This document shows, in pieces, positions 29,613-39,439 of a DNA stretch of 64,000 nucleotides. The translations under genes and the position numbers were made by a program. Origin of the DNA: Alisma plantago-aquatica (Eukaryota; Streptophyta; Magnoliopsida; Alismatales; Alismataceae); contig OY856409.1 of assembly GCA_963693085.1 (NCBI GenBank), forward strand, positions 1,333,599,915 to 1,333,663,914, in the 5' to 3' direction. How positions within the stretch are numbered: position 1 is the first letter of the stretch; every line of letters begins with the position of its first letter. The notes under the pieces were generated by a model. The model was not told the origin of the DNA. It saw only the letters and a list, made by a program, of their open reading frames with translations, and made no database searches.

Positions 29613-30150
29613 AGTAGATCCAGTCCGCCGTCACCCTCCCTTCCCTTCCCTCTCTCTCTCCCCGCCCCCCCCCCTCCTCGCCGCGCCGCCGGCCAGCAGC
29701 AGGGCCGCCGGCCAGCCGCACAGCAGCCGCCGGCCCAGCAGCCGCCGCCGCCGGCCAGGCGCCGCAGCAGCCGCCGGGCGGTCCGCCGCAGCAGCCGGGC
29801 GGGCAGCCGCCGGGCGGGCAGCCGGCAGGTTCCAGCCGCCGGGCTAGCCGCCGGGGCCGGGCGCCCCCTCCGCCGCCGGGGCCGGTGCGCCTCCGCGGTT
29901 TCTAGCCGCCGGTTCGTTGGCTCTGTGAAATCCTCCAGCGCTCCGGTGGCTTGAAGACGTAGACCGTTAGTTTCGGTCTCTTTACCTGCCTGCCCGTGTA
30001 GGCCGTTGTGCCACCGGGTTCTGTTCTGCGCTTTGGCGTAGACCGTATGTGAGAGGTCTTCTCCGTGTTCTTTGTGCCTGTTGTGTCTGCCTGACGGCGT
30101 AGACCGTCTCCTGCCTGATCGTGCCTGTTCCTGCTGTACCTACTGCTACC
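29613..30150 (+). other. GC-rich leader of element 4 with GCGTAGACCGT repeats
   Basis: The leader has a very GC-rich core (29640-29910) built of GCCGCCGG and CAGCAGC words. After it come four variants of GCGTAGACCGT, at about 29958, 29995, 30035 and 30101. Such spaced words before the gag ATG (30151) could fold with each other or bind Gag. ORFs within the GC-rich part are repeats, not genes. The GC content contrasts sharply with the AT-rich LTRs. Confidence 0.6.
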
Positions 30151-33100
30151 ATGGCGTCTTCGCATGATGACTTCCGCCGTCAAGTTACTACTGTGAAGCT
30201 TGATGGGCGCAACTACCCACACTGGGTCTGCTCCATGACGATCTATGCCAGATCCCAGGGCAAGTACTCACATCTTATCCGTGCGGGTCCGGCCGCACCC
30301 GCCGAGGACGCTGATGCTAAAGATGTGAAGGCGTATGACGACTAGGTTCGTGATGACTCCACCGTGATGACCTGGATTCTCAACAACAGCATTGAGAAGA
30401 TCAGTGTCACACTTCTTCACCTGCCTACAGCGAAGCAGATGTGGGATCAGCTCGCCGGTACTTACTCGCACAGTCAGAACCCCAAGAAGGTGTTTGACAT
30501 CACCAAGCAGCTGGGACGTCTACAGTTCACGGGGACAGATATTGCGGATTATTTCTATGACTTCACTGGTTTATGGGGTGAGCTGGAATCCTATCACCCT
30601 CTCTCCACGGACCTGGCTACTATGCAGCGTCAGCGCCAGGAGCTTCAGTTGGTTCAGTTTCTCTGTGGATTGCCCGAGTCATATGCTGGAGTTGTGGACC
30701 AGATCCTAGCTAGTGACCCTCTGCCGTCACTCCAGAGTGCCTACAAACGCCTTCAGCGTTTGCCTTCGTCGTCTTCTTCTCTGCCTACTGATGTTGGAGA
30801 CTCTTCGGCCCTTGCCGCAGCTTCTGGTCGTGGTCGCGGTCGTGGCCGTGGTCGTTTTACTGAGAGCCGTCCTCCCCTGGGTGGAGGACGAGGACGGGCT
30901 GCTCCTGGTCGTGGAGCCTCTTCTACTGCCCCTACTGCTGGTGCGCGTCCTCAGTCAGGACAACGCCTTTGTACCTTCTGTGGCCGGTCCAACCATATTG
31001 AAGAAAAATGCTGGGAGAAATATGGTAAGCCGGCGTGGGCCAATGCAGCTGCGGACTCCACTCCTACTGCGTCAGAGGGAACGACTCCGTCTACTGACTC
31101 TGCCTCCTCGGGTGTGACTGCTGACTACATCCGTGCTGAGGTGGAGCGTCTTCTTCTTGAGCGCGCTGGTGCGTCGTCTCAAGCTTCGACTAGTGGAGCT
31201 CATGCTGCCACTTATTCTGGTTATGACACTGCCTTTCTGAGCTCTTCCTCTACTCCTGGTAATACTAAGTGGGTCATAGACTCCGGTGCCTCCTCGCATA
31301 TTTCTGGAAATAGATCACTGTTTCACAAAGTTTTTAAACCTGCTAGACCCTCTTCTGTTATGTTGGCTGATGGTTCCAAGTCTGCAGTGGTTGGAGTAGG
31401 GGATATTTCTTCTGACTTTCTGCTGAAATCTGCCTTATATGTGCCGCGATTTCCTTTGAATCTGTTGTCTGTTAGCAAGATATTGCGGAGCTTACAGTGT
31501 AGTCTGACTTTTATTCCTGGTTCTTGTGTTTTTCAGGACCTTCGCACGAGGATGAAGATTGGTGGGGGGTATGAAGGTGCTGATGGACTCTTCTATCTGG
31601 ATCAATTGCCTAAAGCTGCTAAAGCATCTGTGACTTCTGCTTTATCTACCTCAGTTTCTGCATTACAGTGGCACTACCGGCTGGGCCATCCCTCATCTGA
31701 GAAGCTTCGATATTTAGTGTCTGATCTTGGCGTTTGTCGTTTTCAGTGCGAGTCATGTCAACTTGGAAAACAAACTCGTGCTGTTTATCCTAGACGCAGT
31801 CAAATTAGCAGTAAAAATATATTTGATATAGTGCATTCTGATGTATGGGGACCTTGTCATGTGCCTAGTTTATCTGGTCATAAGTATTTTATTCTGTTTA
31901 TTGATGACTTTTCACGGACTACTTGGTTATTTATGATGAAAAGTAGGTCCGAAGTCTTGTCTGTTATCAAGTTCTTCTTTGCTGAAATAAAAACTCAATA
32001 TGGTATGCCTGTCAAAATTTTTCGTACTGATAATGCACTGGAATTTGTTAAAAAAGATGTGGATGTTTTTTGTAAATCTGTGGGTACAATACATCAGACC
32101 TCCTGTGCTTATACACCCCAGCAAAATGGTGTGGCTGAGCGTAAAAATAGACATGTGTTAGAGGTTGCTAGAACTATTATGATGCATGCACATGTTCCTC
32201 GCTCGTTTTGGCCTGAGGCTATATTGACTGCTTGTTTTCTGATAAATCGAATGCCATCATCTGTGATTGGAAACAAAATACCTATTCAGGTGCTTCAACC
32301 CGATATTCAGCTATTTACTGTGCCTCCTAGGATTTTTGGATGTACCTGTTTTGTACGGTTAGTTGGACCTACTTCTGATAAATTGTCTCCTCGTGCTGAG
32401 AAGTGCATGTTTTTGGGATATTCCCGTACCCAGAAGGGATATCGGTGCTACAGTCCTACTGCAAGAAAATGGTTTACTAGCAGTGATGTGGTTTTCTTTG
32501 AAGATACTCCTTACTATTCGGCTCGTGGTGACAATTTACAGTCTGATCTTATTGCTTCACCTCTACCTGTTATTTCTGAATGTGTGCCTGACACTACTGA
32601 CAAAGTCACTACTGAGGCTGATAAGCCTCCTCTTATAGTTTATCAACGCAGGAACAGAGTGCCTTCTACTCAAGATACCCCCCATGAAAACCAATCTTCA
32701 CCTCTAGAAGGTTCTGCTACACCTGAGGTACCTTCTGATCTTCATTTACCCATTGCTCTTAGAAAGGGTACTCGTTCCTGCACATCACACAGTATTGCTC
32801 AGTTTGTTTCTACTGACCATCTGAATGTTCATTCTAGCAATTTTGTATATGCCTTATCTGCTGTTGCTGTTCCAAAGAATATCCAGGATGCTCTACAGAG
32901 TACTGGTTGGTTGTCTGCTATGAAGGAGGAGATGTTAGCTCTTGCTGAACGAGATACTTGGGAGTTGGTGGATCCTCCTCCTCAGTGCAAACCTGTAGGT
33001 TGCAGATGGGTGTATGCTGTGAAATATCAACCTGATGGCACTGTTGAAAGGCTCAAGGCACGCTTAGTTGCTAAAGGCTACACCCAGACGTATGGTATTG

Positions 33101-34407
33101 ACTATTTTGAGACATTCTCTCCTGTTGCTCGCCTTAATTCTGTTAGAATTCTTCTGTCTGTTGCTGTTAATCTTGACTGGCCTTTGTTGCAACTTGATGT
33201 CAAAAATGCCTTCTTGTATGGTGACTTACAAGAAGAGGTCTACATGGAGCAACCTCCTGGGTTTGTTGCTCAGGGGGAGTCTCACAAAGTTTGCAGATTA
33301 AAGAAGTCTATTTATGGGCTTAAGCAGAGTCCCCGGGCTTGGTTTGATAAATTGAGCAAAATTATGATTGATTTTGGGTTTCTGCGATCTCAGGTGGATC
33401 ATTCTGTTTTTACCAAGAAGACTTCAACTGGTATTATTATTCTGATTGTCTATGTTGATGATATTATCATATCTGGCAGTGATTCTCTTGGTATTCAGGC
33501 TACTAAATCTCATATGGGCAAACACTTTGCTACTAAAGATTTGGGCAAACTTAGATATTTTCTGGGCATAGAAGTTTCTAGAAATTCTAATGCTCTTGTG
33601 TTGTCTCAGAGAAAATATGTCCTAGACATACTGCAGGAGACTGGTATGCTGGGGGCGAGACCTGCTGATATTCCTCTAGATCCTAATGTAAATTGGGATG
33701 ATGATTCTTCTCCTCTGTTTGCTGATCATAAAAAATACAGGAGGCTGATTGGTAAACTCATTTATTTGACTGTCACCAGAGCTGACATTTCTACTGCAGT
33801 GGGTCTTCTTAGCAGATACCTTGATAAACCCAGACAGTGTCACTGGGATGCTCTTTGTCAGATCCTACGATATTTGAAGAAGTCTCCTGGCAAGGGACTT
33901 CACTACAGGAAGCATGGACACTGTTCTCTTACGGGGTATTCTGATTCTGATTATGCAGGTAGCAGAGTTGACAGAAAATCTACTTCTGGGTATTGTACAT
34001 ATGTTGGAGGAAATCTTGTTACCTGGCGAAGTAAAAAACAAAATGTTGTGGCCAGGTCCAGTGCTGAAGCTGAATATAGGGCCATGGCCCATACTGCCTG
34101 TGAATTGTTGTGGGTGCACTCTCTGTTAAAAGAGTTCGGGGTTGACTCTTCTTCTGCTATACCTATGCACTGTGATAATAAAGCTGCTATCTTCATTGCG
34201 AATAATCCAGTTTATCATGAGCGCACTAAACATATTGAAGTAGATTGTCATTTTATTCGGGAATCTATTCTGACTGGCAAGATCTGCACTCCCTTCACTC
34301 GTTCTGAAGACCAAGTTGCTGACATCTTCACCAAGCTGCTGGCGAAGAAGCAATTCTGCATTCTGATGGACAAGTTGGGCATGATTGATATCTATGCTCC
34401 AACTTGA
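30151..34407 (+). CDS. element 4 gag-pol polyprotein with one internal amber codon
   Basis: From ATG 30151 (MASSHDDFRRQ, TTVKLDGRNY) the frame spans 1418 codons plus stop. It is interrupted once by TAG at 30343-30345 (codon 65), inside Gag. Residues, counting the amber codon: zinc knuckle 274-287 (CTFCGRSNHIEEKC); protease DSG at 377-379; pre-integrase His/Cys finger about 508-536; integrase D564, D627, E663 with 35 residues between the last two; RT about 935-1150 with YVDD 1101-1104; RNase H with D1265 (GYSDSDYAG) and CDNKAA near 1341. All catalytic residues are present. The amber aligns with a Trp codon of element 3, so TGG to TAG is likely. A protein starting downstream would lack the Gag N-terminus. 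Confidence 0.93.
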
Positions 34408-34414
34408 GGGGGAG

Positions 34415-34567
34415 TGTTACAATATATTCCTGTTTTATATATTCTGTTAATTGTTTTGTTATTTCCATATTATATGTGGACCTCTCTGTAATTGTTTCAA
34501 TGTTATATATATGAGGGTGCACACATTGTGCAACCCTACGCTTCCCAAACCTGCTTTGTGTTTCACA
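34415..34567 (+). repeat. element 4 3' LTR
   Basis: 153 bp, identical to the 5' LTR, directly after CTTGAGGGGGAG and followed by the CTCTG duplication. Confidence 0.95.
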
Positions 34568-37293
34568 CTCTGTGATAGGCATCCAGTGGCACTACCGTCT
34601 GGGACATCCTTCTGCAGCGAAACTGAAACATTTACTTCCTGATGTTTTAGATTCTATTTTTCATTGTGAGACTTGCCAATTGGAAAAACATACGCGGGCA
34701 TCTTTTTCTAAGAAATCATGTATTAGTTAAAAGCAGCCATTTGATATTATTCATGCTGATGTTTGGGGTCCTTGTTTTGTGTCCAGTATTTCTGGATTTC
34801 GCTACTTTTTGAGATTTATTGATGATTTTTCTAGAACTACCTGGATTTTCTTGCTCAAGGACAATTCTACTATACTTGATACCATTACTGCTTATTTTGC
34901 TGAGATCCGTACCCAGTTTGCCAAACCTATCAAAATTTTTCGCACTGATAATGCCCTTGAATTTGTGCAAGCCTCAGTCAGCAACTTTTGTCGCAAACAG
35001 GGTACCATACACCAAACTTCTTCTGCCTACACTCCATAGCAAAATGGAGTCGCCGAACGCAAAAATCGACACCTCCTTGAAGTTGCTCGCACTTTACTGT
35101 TTCATTACCATGTCCCACAATGTTTTTGGCCTGAAGCTGTTTCCACTGCATGTTACCTTATTAACCGCATGCCGTCCTCTGTTCTTGGGAATCAAGTCCC
35201 TTATCAAATCCTGTACCCGGATGCGCCCCTCTTTTCTGTTCCTCCTCGTATCTTTGGGAGCACCTGTTTTGTCAAAAATCTTCTTCCTGGTCTCACCAAA
35301 CTTGATCCTAGAGCAATAAAGTGTGTCTTTTTAGGGTACTCTCACACTCATAAAGGGTACCGCTGTTATGATCCCGTGTCAAGGAAATGGTTTGTATCTG
35401 CTGATGTTGTTTTCTTTGAGCACATGCCTTTCTACTCCTCTGTCGGGTCTACCCTTACATCAGATTTATTAATGGAGGCACCTCTACCTATGATTGATGA
35501 TAATGATGATACTGCTCCTCCTGCTGAAAGTCCTCCTCTGAAAGTTTATCAACGAAGACAGAAGACAACAACTCCCTCTATGGCCCCTCCAGAGTCCTTG
35601 TCCTCCGTGCCAGGTATACTCTGACTTAGATGTTCCTATCAGTTTGAGGAAAGGAACTAGAGCTTGTACTAAACATCCTATTGGCAATTTCTGTACTTCT
35701 GATCATTTGGGAACTAATTTTGCAAATTTTGCTGCGACTCTTTTTGCTGTCTCTGTTCCTAAAAATGCTTCTCAGGCTCTTAAACATCCAGCTTGGCGTC
35801 CGGCCATGGAAGTGGAAATGCAAGCTCTTACTGATCGCAATACTTGGCAGTTAGTCGATCCTCCTACTGATTGTTCTCCAGTTGGCTGTCGTTGGGTGTT
35901 TACTGTTAAATATCAACCGGATGGCACGGTTGAGCGCCTCAAGGCTAGACTTGTTGCCAAGGGCTACACGTAGACTTATGGGGTCGACTACTTTGAGACT
36001 TTTTCACTGATGGCTCGGTTGAATTCCGTACGGATTCTTATTTCTGTTGCTATTAATTCTGATTGGCCCTTGTACCAGCTGGATGTGAAAAATGCGTTTC
36101 TGTATGGAGATTTACATGAGGAGGTCTATATGCAACAACCTCCAGGATTTGTGCTTCAGGGGGAGTCCTCCAAAGTCTGCAGGTTGCGGAAAGCTATCTA
36201 TGGTTTAAAACAGAGTCCCCGTGCTTGGTTTGATAAACTAAGTACCATTCTTCAGAAGTTTCTTTTTCGACGCTCCCAGTCCGATCATTCTGTTTTCATT
36301 AAAAACACTACTGCTGGTATTGTTATTCTGATTGTATATGTTGATGACATTATTCTCTGAGGGAGTGATCTTGACGGTATTCAGGCTACTAAGTGTTATT
36401 TGGAGAAACACTTTGTCACCAAAGACCTTGGGACTTTGCGTTACTTTCTTGGGATTGAAGTCTCTAGATCTGCTTCTGGTTTATGCTTGTCTCAACGTAA
36501 ATATGTTCTGGATCTTCTTTCTGACACAGGACTTCTTGGTGCTAAACCTGCTAGTACTCCTCTGGATCCAAATACTAATTGGGACGATGAGAACTCTCCT
36601 GCCTATCCTGATCATCATCAATATCGCCGCATGGTTGGCAAGCTCATTTATCTTACTGTTACTCGTGCTGATATTACTTCTGCTGTTAGGCTTGTTAGTA
36701 GATATCTGGATAAACCCCGTCAATGTCAATGGGATGTCGTTTGCCACATTCTCAAATATCTGAAGAGTGCTCCTGGGAAAGGTTTGCTATATAAAAAACA
36801 TGGTCACTGTAAGCTTGTTGGATATTCTGACTCTGACTATGCTGGGAGTAAAATCGACCGACGCTCCACCTCTGGCTACTGTACCTTTGTAGGAGGAAAT
36901 CTTCTTACTTGGCGAAGCAAGAAACAGATTGTGGTTGCTCGCTCAAGTGCTAAAGCAGAATATCGCGCCATGGCGCATACTACTTGTGAGTTGTTCTGGA
37001 TTCTGAGTCTACTGAAGGATTTTGGCATTTCTGACTCTTCTCCTATTCCGATGTACTGTGACAACAAAGCTGCCACTTTTATTGCCAGTAATCCTACTTT
37101 TCATGAGCAAACAAAATATGTTGAGGTTGACTGTCATTTTGTTCGCGAAGCTGTCTTATCTGGCCAGATATCTACTCCCTACATACATACTTCTGATCAG
37201 GTGGCTGACATCTTCACCAAGATTCTTCCAAAGACGAGATTCACTGCTATGACATCCAAGCTGGGAATGATTGACATCTACGCTCCAGCTTGA
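34568..37293 (+). pseudogene. element 3 integrase, reverse transcriptase and RNase H
   Basis: The frame resumes exactly after element 4 and its CTCTG duplication. It holds the pre-integrase finger (WHYRLGHPSAAKL, CETCQLEK), integrase catalytic motifs (IIHADVWGP, FRTDNALEFVQ, QNGVAERKNRH), RT (LVAKGYT, QLDVKNAFLYGDL, YVDDIIL) and RNase H (GYSDSDYAGSKIDRRSTSGY, CDNKAATFIA, DIFTKILP), ending in TGA at 37291-37293. Stops are TAA 34728-34730, TAG 35037-35039, TAG 35971-35973 and TGA 36358-36360. A one-base frameshift lies near 35590-35611. Both TAG codons stand where element 4 has CAG. Confidence 0.92.
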
Positions 37294-37300
37294 GGGGGAG

Positions 37301-37488
37301 TATTAGTATATACACTTTACTGCTTTTCTTTACTTAGTGTATTTGCTTATTTCTCTTTATTCTCTTCTTCTCTTTATCGCATATTGCTCATCTCTAAATA
37401 TTGTACACTCTCTTGTCTTATAAAAGAGAGACCATTGTATTCTTTTTAGATAATCCAATAATAAGCAATCTCATTGCCAACTTCTAGA
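37301..37488 (+). repeat. element 3 3' LTR
   Basis: 188 bp, same termini as the 5' LTR, preceded by CTTGAGGGGGAG and followed by GGTGT. Three substitutions against the 5' copy by hand count. Confidence 0.92.
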
Positions 37489-37493
37489 GGTGT

Positions 37494-37646
37494 GTTATAT
37501 AATATTGGTGCCACCAATTCTACATATACTCTACCAACTACATCTAACACAACTATTTATCGGAGGGGTTCATACTCATCTTCTTAAGGCCACTTATTGT
37601 CATTTTAAGGTGCTCATTCTTTAGGTCATGTGGCTGACTTCGCCGC
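37494..37646 (+). pseudogene. possible copia pol 3' fragment
   Basis: The end of this stretch reads GHVADFAA in one frame, like the copia RNase H C-terminal block (LADIFTKALG), and appears to continue at 44303 (ALGNSAISMM). If so, a copia remnant was split by what now occupies 37647-44302. The similarity is short and the frame decayed. Confidence 0.35.
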
Positions 37647-38949
37647 TGTAAGACCCCTGACCTGGCTTCATGGTTAAACATGCTGGATTAACTTAAATGG
37701 GTGTTTAAAACCTCAATCAAACCCTAGTTTATGCTTTAATATCATATGATAAAGCTAAGTTTCAATTTTTAGTCCAGTTTGGATTTTGTTTGATCAAGTT
37801 TTGCAAATTATGTGATTTTATGGACCTTTAAGCAATTTTCCCATTTCTAGGGTTCTATCTGTAATTTTCACACATGCATGTTGTGCTTCATAGTATTTTT
37901 CATAATGTTTGATGTAGTTGCACCTTTGGATGATTTGATGTACCATCGGATGTTACTCCTTTCCCTTGTAGGTTGAAAACCAATGGATTTTCAACTAAGA
38001 AATAGATGGTTCACCATGTATGGTGAGGATCCGATGGTTTCACCAGGTGGGTGAAGGATCTGACGGTTCCTCCTTGTAGTTGAATATCCAATGTCTTTCT
38101 CTTAAGGTCCTTGAACCGATGGTTATTCTGGTTGATGTGCATGATCCAATGGGAGTTCTGACATGCATGAAAAAGATAGATTTCGGGTTTTACATATGGC
38201 AAGTCAGTTTTTCAACCTTTTGACCACCTTTCTCTCTCATCTTGGATATATATACCCTTCACCTCTCTCTTAAACTAACCTTTTTTTCTTCCTCTTGTTC
38301 TTGTTGCTAGAGAGACCTAAACCCATCGTTTTGTGAAGGAAGTGCCCCTTGTGGACGAAGCTTTTGAGGACTTTGGAGGTGCATGTTGCTTTAGGGTTTA
38401 GATGAAGCACCTCTAGGGATGTTTGGAGCTTTCAAACCTAATTCCTTGCCCAATACATGTAAGATCTTCTCTAACCTAGTTATCTTGCTGTTTTCTTTCT
38501 TCTTCTTCATCCATGGGCGGATGCCTAGTGTTCGTGATGGAAACTCATGCATGCGGTTGAAGACCTCTTTTTCTTCTCTCTTTTGCCTTAGATCTACCTT
38601 GTTCTTGAAGAAAGAAGCCACCTTGGAGCTTTGGGAGTGCAAATCTAGGGTTTCATCTTCTCTCCTTGAGACAACTTGTTGTTTGGACGCTCTTCTTCAT
38701 CTTTGAGGCAATTTATATAACCATCAACATGTTTCTTGCTCGCTTTTAACTTGTTCTAAACAGATGTTGCCCTAGAACTTGGTAGTATGGAAAGAGATGA
38801 TGTATGTGTACTAATTTACAAATGTGCATGATAGTTGTGTCTTGTTAAACTATCCTTAGAGCATATGAACGTTCCTTCTAATATGGACATGGACTACCTT
38901 GGTTTTGATGATATCAAATGATGGTTTTACTTAGTTCAAAAAAATGATT

Positions 38950-39420
38950 TCATTAGTGTAGAAATCGCTGGCTTTACTTAGTCTATGAATTGGTGATTCT
39001 ATTAAGTATTAAGAAATGATGGTTGTACATAACACATGAACCGGTGGCTTTGTTAAGAATAGGAAACGATGGTTTTAATTAGTGTGTGAATCAACAACAC
39101 TACTTCGTAATGAACCGATGGCTTTGCTTTTTGGTTAAGTCCATCAATGATCAGATGGTTTTGCTTTTGGTTAAGTCCATCAATGATTCGATGGTTTTGC
39201 TTTTGGCTAAGTCCATCAATGATCCGATGGTTTTGCTTTTGGTTAAGTCCATCAATGATCTGATGGTTTTGCTTTTGGCTAAGTACATCAATGAACCGAT
39301 GGGTATGCTAGGTATAAGAATTTATGTTTTTGGCTAAGTCTAAGAATGAACAGATGGTCTTTCTATATGTGTTAAAAGAATCAATGGTTTATCTAAGTGT
39401 GCTAATGAATCAATGGTTTA
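38950..39420 (+). repeat. 36-bp minisatellite
   Basis: Near-perfect 36-bp units start CCATCAATGATC at 39141, 39177, 39213 and 39249, with a diverged one at 39285. Weaker copies (GATGG...TTAAGT words) extend from about 38950 to 39420. Because 36 is a multiple of three, one frame stays open (39086-39337) as a 12-residue repeat KSINDxMVLLLV. I regard this as a by-product rather than a gene. Confidence 0.85.
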
Positions 39421-39439
39421 CTTAAGTATGCTGGTTTGT

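Larger units (their letters stand above)
29448..34567 (+). mobile_element. young, near-intact copia retrotransposon (element 4)
   Basis: The 5120-bp element has two 153-bp LTRs that I find identical base for base. The 5-bp TSD CTCTG is at 29443-29447 and 34568-34572. The LTRs begin TGTTACAATATAT and end GTTTCACA, the canonical TG...CA. A primer-binding site TGGTACCAGAGC (one mismatch to the usual word) is at 29601-29612, and CTTGAGGGGGAG lies at 34404-34414. A single gag-pol frame covers 30151-34407 apart from one TAG. It inserted into element 3 between protease and integrase. It is of a different family from element 3: LTRs and leader are unrelated, although the protein order is the same. 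Confidence 0.97.
27333..37488 (+). mobile_element. copia retrotransposon with a nested copia (element 3)
   Basis: The two 188-bp LTRs differ at 3 positions. The TSD GGTGT is perfect (27328-27332, 37489-37493). A primer-binding site TGGTATCAGAGC is at 27521-27532, and CTTGAGGGGGAG precedes the 3' LTR. Element 4 is inserted at 29447/29448; without it element 3 is about 5.0 kb, a normal copia length. All copia domains are present, but the gag-pol frame has several stops and one frameshift. Low LTR divergence marks a fairly recent insertion. Confidence 0.95.

Noticed and set aside
29484..29954. 156-codon Arg/Ala/Pro-rich ORF
   Set aside because: It starts in the 5' LTR and crosses the GC-rich leader of element 4; the same start appears in the 3' LTR. 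It is a composition artefact.
34728..36360. Stop-codon readthrough or recoding as an explanation for element 3 stops
   Set aside because: There are too many scattered stops plus a frameshift, and TAG codons replace CAG of relatives; decay explains it better.
39086..39337. 83-codon repeat protein
   Set aside because: The frame is open only because the minisatellite unit is 36 bp, and there is no flanking coding sequence.
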